From NCBI GenBank assembly GCA_947495555.1, contig CANLZI010000001.1, positions 472,861 to 536,860 on the forward strand: DNA of 64,000 nucleotides. The letters run 5' to 3'. The notes below the pieces were generated by a model, which saw only the letters and a list, made by a program, of their open reading frames with translations, ran no database searches and was not told the origin of the DNA. The stretch comes from an uncultured Erythrobacter sp. Its GTDB lineage: Bacteria > Pseudomonadota > Alphaproteobacteria > Sphingomonadales > Sphingomonadaceae. Position 1 is the first letter of the stretch; each line of letters begins with the position of its first letter. This document shows, piece by piece, positions 18,043 to 27,967 of this stretch. The translations under genes and the position numbers were made by a program.

Positions 18043-19565
18043 TCGGTCAATTCCCGGTACAGAGCGGTGCGATCTATCTTGCCATTGGGGTTGAGCGGCA
18101 TGGCATCGCGCCAATGGATCACTTTGGGTTGCATAAAATTGGGCAGTTCCCGGCTGAGATATTTGGGCAATTGAGCATCTGCATCGGCGATATTGCCCGA
18201 TGTTCGAACAATCAGATGGACCGCATGGCCCAACCTATCATCGGGAATGCCCAGAGCAATAGCCTCGGCCACCATGCCGCTGGCGATGGCCGCTTCCTCC
18301 ACTTCTTGCGGAGAGATACGGTTGCCCGCGCTCTTGATCATCGCGTCGCGCCGCCCCACGAAATAAAGCAGGCCGTCATGATCGCGCCGGACCCGATCGC
18401 CCGACCACACCGCCATTCCGCCATAGTTTGAGGCCACAGGAGCCGGTTTGAACCGTTGCGCGGTGCGTTCTGGGTCCTGCCAATATCCTTGCGCCACCAA
18501 GGGGCCGCAATGCACCAGCTCGCCCTCCTCGCCCGGCTCAGCAAGCTGTCCATCGTCATCAACCACCAAAATTTCGGCAAAGGGAATGGCTGTGCCCATC
18601 GAAGTGGGATGTGTGTCGATCAGATCGGGGTCGAGGAAAGTGGAGCGAAACGCCTCGGTCAAACCATACATGGCGAACAAATGCGCATCGGAAAAAATGC
18701 CGCGCAGGTCGGTCACCAAATCGCGGGTCAGCGCGCCGCCGCTATTGGTCAGACGCCGCATCGCCTGGGTAGAATCTTCACTCCATTCCAACTCAGTCAA
18801 CTGCACCCAAAGGGGCGGCACAGCCGCCAATGTGGTGATGTTATGCTTCGCACATGCTTTCATGACGTCACGCGGGAACAGATAGTCCAGCGGAGCCACG
18901 CTTCCCCCCGCCAGCCACGTGCTCAGCAATTGATTTTGGCCATAGTCAAATGACAGCGGCAGCACCGCCAATGTCACATCATCGGCGCTCAGTTTCAGAT
19001 AATGGGCCACGCTCACTGCGCCCAGCCACAGATTTGCATGGCTGAGCATGACGCCTTTGGGCCTGCCGGTGGAGCCACTGGTGTAGAGGATCGCTGTCAG
19101 ATCATCGGAATCATGCGCTGAGGCCGGTAGAGTCACACCGCTAGCATATGCCGCCTCCAGCGCCTGCCCTTCCTCCCATGCCGCGCAACCTGCCCCACAA
19201 TCGCCTTCCTCAAGCGATTTGAGGCGAGCCTTGTTCGCGATCAGCATCATTGCGCCACTGTCGGCCAGAATATGCGCGGCCTGCGCGCGTTTCAGCAAGG
19301 GGTTGATCGGCACATGCACCACGCCCGCACGCGCCGCGGCAAGTGGCATTAAACAGGTCAGTTCGCCCTTTGCCGCCCAAGTGGCCACCCGCGCACCCGG
19401 CGTTGGCAATTGCTGCCCCAGCCAACCGGCCAGCAGCCCTACCCGTTTGCCCAGCTCGCCATGGGTCAGGGTAACATCGCGCAGGATCAAGGCCGGATCA
19501 TCGCGCGCGCCGCATTCCGCCAGATGATCAAGCGGTTTTGGCAAAGGATCTGGAATGTTGGACAT
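18039..19565 (-). CDS. acyl-CoA ligase (AMP-forming), exosortase A system-associated
   Basis: The 508-residue ANL-superfamily enzyme has the P-loop YTSGSTGRPKGVMLSH, the adenine motif MYGLTEAFRS, the hinge GDRVRRDHDGLLYFVGRRD and the C-terminal lysine in NPNGKIDRTAL. It should adenylate a carboxylic acid and load it onto CoA or a phosphopantetheine arm. It resembles the ligase family linked to exosortase A systems (TIGR03098, from memory). It is transcribed with the PLP decarboxylase and divergently from the acyl carrier protein gene at 19744, which is its likely partner. Confidence 0.88.
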   Translation of the reverse strand: MSNIPDPLPKPLDHLAECGARDDPALILRDVTLTHGELGKRVGLLAGWLGQQLPTPGARVATWAAKGELTCLMPLAAARAGVVHVPINPLLKRAQAAHILADSGAMMLIANKARLKSLEEGDCGAGCAAWEEGQALEAAYASGVTLPASAHDSDDLTAILYTSGSTGRPKGVMLSHANLWLGAVSVAHYLKLSADDVTLAVLPLSFDYGQNQLLSTWLAGGSVAPLDYLFPRDVMKACAKHNITTLAAVPPLWVQLTELEWSEDSTQAMRRLTNSGGALTRDLVTDLRGIFSDAHLFAMYGLTEAFRSTFLDPDLIDTHPTSMGTAIPFAEILVVDDDGQLAEPGEEGELVHCGPLVAQGYWQDPERTAQRFKPAPVASNYGGMAVWSGDRVRRDHDGLLYFVGRRDAMIKSAGNRISPQEVEEAAIASGMVAEAIALGIPDDRLGHAVHLIVRTSGNIADADAQLPKYLSRELPNFMQPKVIHWRDAMPLNPNGKIDRTALYRELTE

Positions 19566-19611
19566 CTGCCGAATGCTACAGGCTCAAACGCTCTCTGTCA
19601 GCCGGTGCGTC

Positions 19612-19626
19612 GCCGTTTTGAACGGC
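19612..19626. promoter_or_regulatory. inverted repeat in ligase/ACP divergent promoter region
   Basis: GCCGTT (19612-19617) and AACGGC (19621-19626) are perfect inverted repeats around TTG. The position, between divergent genes of one apparent pathway, fits an operator; no regulator is known. No sigma-54 type -24/-12 element with correct spacing was found in the 180-base gap. Confidence 0.35.
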
Positions 19627-19743
19627 CATGCATCAATCTTGCGTATTTGCCCCGCAAAGGGACAATACTGGACTGACACGCTTGCCTCCCAAGCAACACA
19701 AAGCTAAGGCGAGCGCCCGTTTACACGAGGAAAGCCCTTGTCC

Positions 19744-20061
19744 ATGACTGGCCAGAATGTTGTTGAAGAAGAGCAAGCGCCGTCCCCCTTCGGGATGAGC
19801 CGCGCCGCTATTGATAAGCACCTGAAACAAATACTGATCGATGTCCTTGGCCTGGATGCAGACGATGTCGCCGGATTTGATGGGGACACCGGGCTGTTTG
19901 GGCATCTGCCAGAGTTGGATTCCATGGCCGTTGCAGGCTTGCTGACCGAAATGGAAGATCGCCTGGATATCATCATCGAAGACGATGACGTGGATGGCGA
20001 GATGCTGGAAACCTATGGTGGATTGCTGGGCTTTGCCGAAGCCAAGATTATCGAAGGCTAG
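19744..20061 (+). CDS. acyl carrier protein, probably exosortase A-associated
   Basis: The 105-residue acidic protein has the carrier-protein helix 2 motif LPELDSMAVAGLL, whose Ser takes the 4'-phosphopantetheine arm. It is longer than the roughly 78-residue fatty acid ACP because of an N-terminal extension. I start at ATG 19744; a TTG at 19738 lies at a better distance from GAGG (19727-19730) and may be the true start. Being divergent from the AMP ligase and PLP decarboxylase, it probably carries the substrate they handle. Confidence 0.82.
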   Translation: MTGQNVVEEEQAPSPFGMSRAAIDKHLKQILIDVLGLDADDVAGFDGDTGLFGHLPELDSMAVAGLLTEMEDRLDIIIEDDDVDGEMLETYGGLLGFAEAKIIEG

Positions 20062-20100
20062 TCACCGCAACATGTCCTGAGGCATGGCCTGTTGCCGAGC

Positions 20101-21327
20101 CTAGCGCGTGAAATAGCTCGTCAGTTCGACATGGGTGGACCAGCGGAATTGTCCGACGGGCCGCAATTTCTCCAAAGTAAAACCGGCATCAATCAACCGC
20201 TTGGCATCCTTTGCCCAGCTCGACGGATTGCAACTGACATAGACCACACGGCCAATTTGGCTCTGCGCGATTTGGTCGATCTGCTCGCGTGCTCCGGCCC
20301 GCGGCGGATCGAGCAAGACGGCGTCGAATTTATTGATCTCATCGGGCTGCAACGGATTACGGAATAGGTCGCGATGCACGGCTGTGACCGGTTTCTGCCG
20401 CATATTGGCAGCCGCCTTACAGGCCAGATGCGACGCGCTGGCCGCCTCAACCGCCACGACTTTGGCATTGCCCTCCCTGGGGTTGCCCGCCTTGGCATTA
20501 TCAGCAAGCGCAAATGCGAACGTCCCCAGCCCGGCGAACAAATCCGCGATTGTTTGCGCACCGGACAGCCATTCCTGCGCGTCAGCCACGATGCGTTGTT
20601 CAGCATCCGGGGTTGCCTGCAAGAACGCGCCACCGGGGACAGGCACGGGCACGCCAGACAGGCTTTGCGTCAACGGCTCGGGTTCCCACACGGTTTCTGG
20701 ACCATAGCCCTGATCGATGCTCAACCTGGCCAGTCCATTGTCCTGAGCCAAGGCGAGCGCTGCCGCGGTCGCTTCCAACCCTTCCAAAGAAATGTTCTTC
20801 AAACTGCATTCCACGCCCTGATCCGACAGGGATAGGGTAATATCCACCGCAGCTTTTCCGCCAAAACGGTCCACGAAACGCCGCAAGGGTTTTACCAAAG
20901 CAAACAGCTTGGGATCGAGAATCTCACACTGCTTCAAATTGACTAAACGGTGTGAACCACGCTCTTTAAATCCAAGTAATGTCCCGCTTTTTGCTGCCAG
21001 TGCATGCAGAGTTGCGCGCCTGCGAGAATGCGGTGGAGACACATGGGTTGGCAGCAATTCGGATATCTCTAGCCCCTGCCCTTCGGCAGCAAAGCGCACC
21101 CGATCAGTTATGAAGCCAGCCAGCGCCTCGTCATCCAGATGTTGCAGATCGCACCCGCCGCATGTGCCAAAGTGGCGGCACGGCGGTGTGGCATGATGCG
21201 GACCGTGCTCGACAGTGCCGTCGGGCAGGATGGTGTCACCGGGCGCTGCCCCTGCGACATGGAGGCCCTCTGCCGTGACGCCATCTCCGCGCGCGGCTAT
21301 TCTGACAATAGTTTGTGGCTGGTTCAT
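20101..21327 (-). CDS. 23S rRNA (uracil-5-)-methyltransferase, RlmD/RumA-like
   Basis: This TrmA/RlmD-family RNA methyltransferase has the [4Fe-4S] ligands Cys 50, 56, 59 and 134 (PCRHFGTCGGCD and LKQCEI), a SAM region DLFAGLGTFAFALAD, the motif LLDPPRAGAREQ, the nucleophile in VSCNPSSWAKD and the general-base Glu in STHVELTSYF. It adds a methyl group to C5 of a uridine in 23S rRNA or a tRNA; which position cannot be decided by eye. The N-terminal TRAM domain looks short. The ATG overlaps the nnrDE stop by 4 bases. Confidence 0.9.
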   Translation of the reverse strand: MNQPQTIVRIAARGDGVTAEGLHVAGAAPGDTILPDGTVEHGPHHATPPCRHFGTCGGCDLQHLDDEALAGFITDRVRFAAEGQGLEISELLPTHVSPPHSRRRATLHALAAKSGTLLGFKERGSHRLVNLKQCEILDPKLFALVKPLRRFVDRFGGKAAVDITLSLSDQGVECSLKNISLEGLEATAAALALAQDNGLARLSIDQGYGPETVWEPEPLTQSLSGVPVPVPGGAFLQATPDAEQRIVADAQEWLSGAQTIADLFAGLGTFAFALADNAKAGNPREGNAKVVAVEAASASHLACKAAANMRQKPVTAVHRDLFRNPLQPDEINKFDAVLLDPPRAGAREQIDQIAQSQIGRVVYVSCNPSSWAKDAKRLIDAGFTLEKLRPVGQFRWSTHVELTSYFTR

Positions 21328-22730
21328 TTACGCACGGCCATTGCCATAGCGTGCGACGTCATTCCAGCCAGATCATCGGCCGTAAATGCAGCGCCGCACA
21401 GGCTGGCAGCTGTCCCATGCAGCCAGACCGCTTCGCAAGCCGCTTCAAACGGCGCCTTGCCGGTCGCCATGCGGCTAACCGCCATTCCCGCCAGTATATC
21501 GCCCGTGCCGGCCACGGACAGCCAGCTGGTGGCTGGCGGTGCAAGTGCCAAGCGCCCATCGGGCGCAGCGATAATGGTGTCAGGCCCCTTGGCCACAATG
21601 GTAATTCCACTGCGAATGGCGAGCGCCTGCGCCCTTGCCTGTCTGCTACCCGCCAGGATGCCAAAATGGCGACACATGGCGTCAAGCTCGCCATCATGCG
21701 GCGTTGCCAGCAGTTGGCCATGCCTGCCCAACATATCGGGTTTGAGCAGGACCAGCGCATCGGCGTCGATCAGGCACGGCTTGCCAGTGTGCAAGGCGCT
21801 TTGCAGCCGCGACACGGCGACGTCAGTTCGGCCCAACCCCGGCCCGACAAGGATGGCGTCAATCCGGTCTTCGGCTAACTCGCTATCCAACGCGCCGTGG
21901 CTGACAACCAGGCCCGCTGGGATGTGCGAGGTTGGATGGGTGGCAGCCATAAGCTTCACATAGCCAGCGCCTGCCCGCATGGCGGCCTCGCTCGCCAGCA
22001 GGGTCGCGCCCGGCATCTCACCGCCGATTATGGCGCATAATCCACGGCGATATTTGTGCGCATCGGCACCGGGTTGCTGAATTTCGGGGCGCGCAATCAG
22101 ATGCGCTGCACCCTCCACTGGCTCGATCCCGATCGGGACCAGACGTTTCTCGCCCATCATACTGCGAGCAGGCAGCCGCCAATGGGCAAATTTCCATGCA
22201 CCCAACGCCAGCGCCAGATCGTAATCCGGCAATCTTTCGTTGAGCGGCTCACCACTATCGCTCTCGATCCCGGACGGCACATCAATCGCGATGCGATAGG
22301 CATGACGCTCGGCCAGATCGAGCAGCATTACCGCCAATTCTGCCGACAAGGGCCTCGTGAGGCCAGAGCCGAACAGGCAATCAACCAGAATATCACCGTT
22401 GGCCTCAGAGCCTGAGTCCAACACCTCGCCCGAATATTGCGCGCGCGCATTTTTGGCCGTATCGGTCTTGGGCTCGATGGGCGAGACAATTTGCACCGGC
22501 AACCCGCGTTGGCGCAAAAATTCTGCAATGACATAGCCATCGCCGCCATTGTTGCCTGGGCCGCACAGCACGGTAACAGGTCGTCCGGCCGCGGCGCGCC
22601 AAACCCATTGCCCAGCCCCCTCACCCGCAATGCTCATTAGCGCATCAATGCTGGAACCCTGTTCGATCAGAGCCTGCTCGGCAGCCCGCATTTGTGCAAC
22701 GGTCAGAACTTGCGCGTCAACCATGGGCAT
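21324..22730 (-). CDS. nnrDE: bifunctional NAD(P)H-hydrate repair enzyme (epimerase + dehydratase)
   Basis: The enzyme repairs hydrated NADH/NADPH. The N-terminal YjeF_N epimerase part contains CGPGNNGGDGYVIAEFL and DCLFGSGLTRPL; the C-terminal YjeF_C/carbohydrate-kinase-like dehydratase contains AIIGGEMPGATLL, DADALVLL and VAGTGDILAGM. Total length 468 is normal for fused Nnr. Two in-frame ATGs (22730, 22724) lie close together. It overlaps the RNA methyltransferase downstream and follows ilvD after 83 bases. Confidence 0.95.
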   Translation of the reverse strand: MPMVDAQVLTVAQMRAAEQALIEQGSSIDALMSIAGEGAGQWVWRAAAGRPVTVLCGPGNNGGDGYVIAEFLRQRGLPVQIVSPIEPKTDTAKNARAQYSGEVLDSGSEANGDILVDCLFGSGLTRPLSAELAVMLLDLAERHAYRIAIDVPSGIESDSGEPLNERLPDYDLALALGAWKFAHWRLPARSMMGEKRLVPIGIEPVEGAAHLIARPEIQQPGADAHKYRRGLCAIIGGEMPGATLLASEAAMRAGAGYVKLMAATHPTSHIPAGLVVSHGALDSELAEDRIDAILVGPGLGRTDVAVSRLQSALHTGKPCLIDADALVLLKPDMLGRHGQLLATPHDGELDAMCRHFGILAGSRQARAQALAIRSGITIVAKGPDTIIAAPDGRLALAPPATSWLSVAGTGDILAGMAVSRMATGKAPFEAACEAVWLHGTAASLCGAAFTADDLAGMTSHAMAMAVRK

Positions 22731-22747
22731 CTCGAGGGGATCTGGCG

Positions 22748-22784
22748 AGGTCTACCCTAGGTCTCGCGATTGGACGCGAGGTCT
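22748..22784. repeat. short hairpin and AGGTCT triplet between ilvD and nnrDE
   Basis: AGGTCT occurs at 22748, 22759 and 22779, and CTCGCG (22763-22768) pairs with CGCGAG (22775-22780) across a 6-base loop. It follows the ilvD stop on the transcribed strand, so it could slow or end transcription, but no U-run follows. Confidence 0.3.
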
Positions 22785-22813
22785 CGCCCGTCAAAATCAA
22801 GCCGGTCTGGGCC

Positions 22814-24535
22814 TCAAATATCCGCATATGTGTGGGTTTCAGCCGAAGCGCCGGGATGGGTCAATGCGCCCTTGCTGGCTGGTCCGACATTCTGGGCAAA
22901 GCGCCACAATGCGCCCGACTGATAATCGTTGCTGCGTGGTTCCCAGCGTGACTTGCGCTCAGCGAGCACTTCTGCGCTCACCTCCAGATCAATGGTTCCT
23001 GCCACCGCATCGATTGCAATGGTGTCGCCATCTTCGATCAGCGCGATGGGGCCGCAATCGGCCGCTTCCGGGCCAACATGACCAATGCAGAAACCGCGCG
23101 TTGCGCCCGAGAAACGGCCATCGGTTATCAGGGCGACTTTCTCGCCCATACCCTGCCCGTACAGCGCCGCCGTGGTGGAGAGCATTTCGCGCATACCTGG
23201 ACCGCCCTTGGGCCCTTCATAGCGGATGACGATCACACATCCTTCTGCAATGTCTCGCTTTTCTACAGCTGAAAAAGCATCTTCCTCGCAATCAAAAACG
23301 CGCGCGGGCCCGGTGAATTGTAGGCGTTCCATGCCCGCAACCTTCACAATGGCTCCATCGGGAGCGAGCGAGCCTTTCAGCCCAACCACTCCGCCGGTTG
23401 GCGTAATCGGTTGCTTCACATCGTAGAACACCTTTTGATCGGGATTCCAGGTGATTTCCTCGATATTCTCGCCCAAAGTCTTGCCGGTAACGGTCATTGG
23501 ATTGGGATCCAGGAAGCCCCCGTCCAGCAGTGTCTTCATCCCCATGTAAACCCCGCCAGCCTCGTGCATATCCTTGGCGACATATTTGCCGCCCGGCTTC
23601 AGGTCGGCGATGTAAGGCGTTGATTTGAATATCTCGGCGACGTCGAACAGGTCAAATGCAATCCCGCACTCGCTCGCCATTGCGGGCAAATGCAAGGCCG
23701 CATTGGTCGATCCGCCGGTGGCCGCAACCACACGCGCCGCATTTTCAAACGCCGCTTTCGTACAGATATCGCGCGGACGCAGATTGAGCGCCAGCAATTC
23801 CATAACCTGCTTGCCGGCAGCCACCGCAATATCATCACGTGATTTATAAGGAGCCGGAGACATATTACTGTTTGGTAAGGACAATCCGATGGCCTCGCCC
23901 ACGCACGCCATGGTGTTGGCGGTAAACTGGCCACCGCATGCGCCGTGGCCCGGACACGCCACTTTCTCAAGCTCAATGAGCTCTTGCAAAGGACAATTGC
24001 CAGCAGCGTGCTGGCCCACCGCTTCGAACACATCCACAACCGTCACATCTTTGCCGCGATGTGTGCCCGGAAGGATCGATCCACCATAAACAAAGATGGA
24101 GGGGATATTCAGCCGCAACATGCTCATCATCATGCCGGGCAAGCTCTTGTCGCAGCCAGCAAAGGTAACCAGCGCGTCGTAACAATGGCCGCGCACCGAA
24201 ACTTCAACCGAGTCGGCAATAATCTCACGACTGATCAGCGAGCTTTTCATGCCCTGATGACCCATCGCAATGCCATCGGTCACAGTGATGGTGTTAAAAC
24301 GTCGCGGGGTTCCCCCGCCCTCGATCACGCCCTCGCGGCAGATATTGGCTTGCGGGTCCAGTGTGGTGTTGCACGGCGCACTGTCATTGCCCGCAGAAGC
24401 AATCGCCACGAACGGCCGATTGATCTCTTCCTCGGTCATGCCCATCGCATAATAATACGAGCGATGCGGCGCACGCTCTGGACCAACAGAGACATGGCGG
24501 CTGGGCAATTTGGACTTATCAAAACGCGTAGACAT
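22814..24535 (-). CDS. ilvD: dihydroxy-acid dehydratase
   Basis: IlvD dehydrates 2,3-dihydroxy-isovalerate and its homologue in valine/isoleucine synthesis. The Fe-S cysteines are in SAPCNTTL (Cys 55), [10 protein letters not shown] and [14 protein letters not shown], the pattern of the [2Fe-2S] IlvD/Edd family. The C-terminal [20 protein letters not shown] is well kept. I place the start at 24535 ([14 protein letters not shown]), giving 573 residues, the usual length; the frame runs 25 codons further without family similarity. Confidence 0.96.
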   Translation of the reverse strand: MSTRFDKSKLPSRHVSVGPERAPHRSYYYAMGMTEEEINRPFVAIASAGNDSAPCNTTLDPQANICREGVIEGGGTPRRFNTITVTDGIAMGHQGMKSSLISREIIADSVEVSVRGHCYDALVTFAGCDKSLPGMMMSMLRLNIPSIFVYGGSILPGTHRGKDVTVVDVFEAVGQHAAGNCPLQELIELEKVACPGHGACGGQFTANTMACVGEAIGLSLPNSNMSPAPYKSRDDIAVAAGKQVMELLALNLRPRDICTKAAFENAARVVAATGGSTNAALHLPAMASECGIAFDLFDVAEIFKSTPYIADLKPGGKYVAKDMHEAGGVYMGMKTLLDGGFLDPNPMTVTGKTLGENIEEITWNPDQKVFYDVKQPITPTGGVVGLKGSLAPDGAIVKVAGMERLQFTGPARVFDCEEDAFSAVEKRDIAEGCVIVIRYEGPKGGPGMREMLSTTAALYGQGMGEKVALITDGRFSGATRGFCIGHVGPEAADCGPIALIEDGDTIAIDAVAGTIDLEVSAEVLAERKSRWEPRSNDYQSGALWRFAQNVGPASKGALTHPGASAETHTYADI

Positions 24536-24590
24536 ATAACTTCCCGTCGAATTTAGTGCCTCAGGGGCAATATTTGAAAAGTCCCTGCCT

Positions 24591-25316
24591 TTACTCCAGC
24601 GCCAACGCAACCCTGTTTGCTACATCGCCAACCATCCCAGCCCAGCGCGACTGATCGGCCCAGTTCATGATCAGGTCCTGTCTGATCTCCAACGCAAGAT
24701 AGTAACGCCCATGCGCCTCTGCATGTCTGTTCATCGTCGCATTCAATTCGCGGCCGGAATATGGCTCGTTATCGCCCACGGTCAGCCCCAGTTCTTCGAA
24801 CAGTCGGATAGCATGGCGGGCAGCGCGATCATCCTGATTATACAGCAGAGCAACTTGCCATGGACGATCCTCGTCACTCGTTGCCAGTTTAGGCGTAAAG
24901 CTGTGCAAAGACACGATAAGTTCAGGGTCAGCTGCATCCAGCCATTTGGCCAAGGCTGCGTGATACGGTCTGTGAAACGCCGCCAACCGCTTCTCTACAT
25001 CTGCGCCGATGTTGCCTGGGATCAGATGCCCATCGCTTTGGGCCGGAACCACTGCCGGGTTATCCTCTTCGCGATGAAGATCGCACACCAATCGACTGAC
25101 AGTGGCCAAGTGGGCGGCAATATTGTGACGCCGCGCCAATCTGCCGGCGACGCCAGCCACTCCGATGTCGACCGCGATATGATTGTCCAACAAAGCGTCT
25201 GGAATGCCGAGCGGAATATCGGGCGGTACGTGGTTGGATGCATGATCGGCCACGCAAACGATACCGCCGCGTTGGGGTTCACCAATTTGGTGATAGGGCA
25301 GATTATCAATCATCAT
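24591..25316 (-). CDS. N-formylglutamate amidohydrolase
   Basis: The 241-residue protein matches the FGase family: [57 protein letters not shown] and [12 protein letters not shown]. The enzyme hydrolyses N-formyl-L-glutamate, a histidine-degradation intermediate, though no hut genes are nearby and paralogues may act on other N-acyl compounds. I start at the double ATG at 25316; the frame is open much further upstream, but that part is antisense-like sequence within ispE. Confidence 0.88.
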   Translation of the reverse strand: MMIDNLPYHQIGEPQRGGIVCVADHASNHVPPDIPLGIPDALLDNHIAVDIGVAGVAGRLARRHNIAAHLATVSRLVCDLHREEDNPAVVPAQSDGHLIPGNIGADVEKRLAAFHRPYHAALAKWLDAADPELIVSLHSFTPKLATSDEDRPWQVALLYNQDDRAARHAIRLFEELGLTVGDNEPYSGRELNATMNRHAEAHGRYYLALEIRQDLIMNWADQSRWAGMVGDVANRVALALE

Positions 25317-25326
25317 CGCGATGGGT

Positions 25327-26139
25327 TTAGCGCAATTTGCCCGACAATTGCCAGTAAAGCGGAAACAACTCAGCGATTTGCTGTGCCGCATGATCGCGCT
25401 GCGCAATGTCATCAAACAGTGCGAAACAGGTCGCGCCCGATCCAGACATATTGCTGAGCCAGGCGTCCGTTGCCGATAATGTATCCAGCAGCCGAGCGAT
25501 GGGTGGGCAAAGCGAGATCGCTGGATCGCGCAGATCATTGCGACCCGCCAGTGCAATCGCGCGCGCATTGCCATCGGGTAAGCGACCGCGATCCACGCCG
25601 TCCCACGCCTTGAACACAGGGCCCGTATGAACCGGCAAGCGTGGATTGACGAGCAGCACGGGCACGCCGGACAGATCGCATGCGACCGTTTGAAGTTGCG
25701 CGCCCGTACCGCGCCCGATGGTGGTCTCGCTGCGAACGCAGCAGGGCACATCCGCCCCGAGTTTTGAGGCACGCTCGCGCCAATCATCGGGCAACCCATG
25801 CATGTGCTCGACAATCCGGAAAACAGCGCCCGCATCGGCAGAACCGCCGCCCAACCCAGCCGCAACCGGCAGGTTTTTCTCCAGCGTGATTTCTATTCCG
25901 CCTGTCCGAGGGAGCAGTCCCAGCGCCTTTGCCACCAGATTATTCATTGGATCATCGATATCAGTGGCAAATTCGCCCAGCGTTTTGACGCTGTCTTGAT
26001 TGGCAGGGCGCGCCACCAAAGTGTCGCCCGCATCGACAAAGGCGAACAAGGTCTCCAACTCGTGATAACCATCATCGCGCCGCGCACGGACATGCAGCGC
26101 CAGATTGATCTTGGCATAGGCGGTTTCGGTGAGCGTCAT
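25327..26139 (-). CDS. ispE: 4-diphosphocytidyl-2-C-methyl-D-erythritol kinase
   Basis: IspE phosphorylates CDP-methylerythritol in the non-mevalonate isoprenoid pathway. The GHMP-kinase motifs are TAYAKINLALHV, NLPVAAGLGGGSADAGAVF and the C-terminal MSGSGATCFALF. The ATG at 26139 has GGAAAG about 10 bases upstream, and gives 270 residues, close to the norm. The N-formylglutamate amidohydrolase gene starts 10 bases after its stop, suggesting cotranscription. Confidence 0.95.
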   Translation of the reverse strand: MTLTETAYAKINLALHVRARRDDGYHELETLFAFVDAGDTLVARPANQDSVKTLGEFATDIDDPMNNLVAKALGLLPRTGGIEITLEKNLPVAAGLGGGSADAGAVFRIVEHMHGLPDDWRERASKLGADVPCCVRSETTIGRGTGAQLQTVACDLSGVPVLLVNPRLPVHTGPVFKAWDGVDRGRLPDGNARAIALAGRNDLRDPAISLCPPIARLLDTLSATDAWLSNMSGSGATCFALFDDIAQRDHAAQQIAELFPLYWQLSGKLR

Positions 26140-26217
26140 GCTACTTTCTTTCCGAAAGAATCGCGCTTTATCCAAACAGCAGCGACCGAAGCGTCCCAAG
26201 ACCTTCGATTTGCTGCA

Positions 26218-27876
26218 TCACATGTTCGGATAGTTCGGTCCGCCGCCGCCTTCTGGCGTGACCCAATTGATGTTCTGGTTCGGATCCTTGATGTCGCAGG
26301 TTTTGCAGTGCACGCAGTTCTGCGAATTGATGACGAATTTGGGTTCCTGTCCCTCTTCCTCAATCCATTCATAGACACCCGCCGGACAATAGCGCGTCGA
26401 TGGACCGGCAAAAATTTCATACTCGCTGGTCTTCTGCAACTCAGCATCTTTCAACTGCAAATGGACCGGTTGGTCCTCTGCGTGATTAGTGAAGCTGAAC
26501 GCGACGGAAGACAGGCGATCAAAACTGATCTCGCCATCAGGCTTGGGATAATCGATCGGTTTATACAGATCGGCGCGGCCTGTTTCGGTATAATCGGCAT
26601 GATGCTTCATCGAGATCGGCAACCCGATCTTGAGCGTGCGCATCCACATGTCAGCGCCTGCCAGAACGGTGCCGATATCGCCGCCAAATTTGGCCACTGC
26701 CGGCTCTGCGTTTTGAACGAGCTTCAATTCCTTGGCGATCCAGCTTGAGCGCACCGCGGCATCGTAATCGGCCCGCTCGTCATGCTCTTTGCCATCGGCA
26801 ATCGCTGCAGCCAGGCTTTCGGCTGCCAACATGCCGCTTTTCATGGCGGTGTGGCTGCCCTTGATGCGGGGAACATTGACGAAGCCAGCAGCGCAGCCGA
26901 TCAGCGCCCCACCCGGGAACGCCAGCTTGGGCACGGACTGCCAACCGCCCTCGTTGATGGCGCGCGCGCCATAGGCAACGCGTTTGCCGCCTTCCAGATA
27001 CTCGCGGATGGCAGGATGTTGTTTCCAGCGTTGGAATTCCTGGAATGGCGAGACATAGGGATTGGAATAGTCCAGCGCGGTCACAAATCCAGCCGCTACC
27101 TGGCCATTGGCCTGATGATACAGGAACCCGCCGCCCCAGCTGTCGCTTTCAGACAGCGGCCAACCTTGAGTGTGGATGACACGGCCGGGAACGTGTTTCT
27201 TGGGATCAATGTCCCACAATTCCTTGATGCCAAGACCATAGACCTGCGGCTGACAATCAGCCTCCAGATCAAATTTCGCTTTCATCTGTTTGGTCAGGTT
27301 GCCTCGAGCGCCCTCTGCAAACAGAGTATATTTCGCGTCGATCTCCATTCCTGGCTGGAAATCGCCTTTTTGTGAGCCATCGGCGGCAACGCCCATGTCC
27401 TGCGTGACCACACCCTTTACCGCGCCGTCATCGCCAATCATCACTTCGGATGCAGGGAAGCCGGGGAAGACCATCACACCCAGTGCTTCGGCCTGTTCGC
27501 CCAACCAGCGGGTCAAATTGCCCAGCGATCCGGTGTAACAGCCGTGATTGCTCATCAAGGGCGGCATCATCAGATGCGGCAGGGAATATTTCTTGGTCTT
27601 GCTGAGCGCCCAGTGCCAATTGTCGGTCACTGGCGTTTCAGCCATCGGGCAATCCATCTCGCGCCATTCGGGCAGCAATTCGTCCAAAGCCTTGGGATCG
27701 ACCACCGCGCCTGACAAAATATGCGCGCCAATTTCCGAACCCTTTTCGAGGACCACCACCTCAAGTTCGTCATTGATTTGCTTCAACCGGATTGCAGCGG
27801 ACAGGCCTGCTGGGCCGCCTCCTACAATCACTACATCGCAGGGCATCGTTTCACGTTCAATTGCTTCGGCGCTCAT
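26218..27876 (-). CDS. electron transfer flavoprotein-ubiquinone oxidoreductase
   Basis: ETF-QO is a membrane-surface enzyme that moves electrons from ETF (fed by acyl-CoA and other dehydrogenases) to ubiquinone. It has the FAD motif VIVGGGPAGLSAAIRL at the N-terminus and a C-terminal [4Fe-4S] domain with TRYCPAGVYEW and CVHCKTCDIKDPNQN (Cys 521, 524, 527). At 552 residues it is full length. It sits upstream of ispE on the same strand and divergent from the UDG-like gene at 27968. Confidence 0.96.
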   Translation of the reverse strand: MSAEAIERETMPCDVVIVGGGPAGLSAAIRLKQINDELEVVVLEKGSEIGAHILSGAVVDPKALDELLPEWREMDCPMAETPVTDNWHWALSKTKKYSLPHLMMPPLMSNHGCYTGSLGNLTRWLGEQAEALGVMVFPGFPASEVMIGDDGAVKGVVTQDMGVAADGSQKGDFQPGMEIDAKYTLFAEGARGNLTKQMKAKFDLEADCQPQVYGLGIKELWDIDPKKHVPGRVIHTQGWPLSESDSWGGGFLYHQANGQVAAGFVTALDYSNPYVSPFQEFQRWKQHPAIREYLEGGKRVAYGARAINEGGWQSVPKLAFPGGALIGCAAGFVNVPRIKGSHTAMKSGMLAAESLAAAIADGKEHDERADYDAAVRSSWIAKELKLVQNAEPAVAKFGGDIGTVLAGADMWMRTLKIGLPISMKHHADYTETGRADLYKPIDYPKPDGEISFDRLSSVAFSFTNHAEDQPVHLQLKDAELQKTSEYEIFAGPSTRYCPAGVYEWIEEEGQEPKFVINSQNCVHCKTCDIKDPNQNINWVTPEGGGGPNYPNM

Positions 27877-27967
27877 GTCCCGGTTCTTCCTTCGAGATTT
27901 TCGTGTTCAAACGTAGCAAATGCCTTGATTGCTGGCTCATGGAAGGTCAAGACCTGCTATTAACAGT

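Noticed and set aside
19669..19690. Sigma-54 type promoter (TGG...GC) upstream of the ACP gene
   Set aside because: The GG and GC are 12 bases apart instead of 10, and CAC is missing.
24591..25865. Longer reading of the N-formylglutamate amidohydrolase to 25865
   Set aside because: The extra 183 residues are Cys/Arg-rich shadow sequence inside ispE and lack family similarity.
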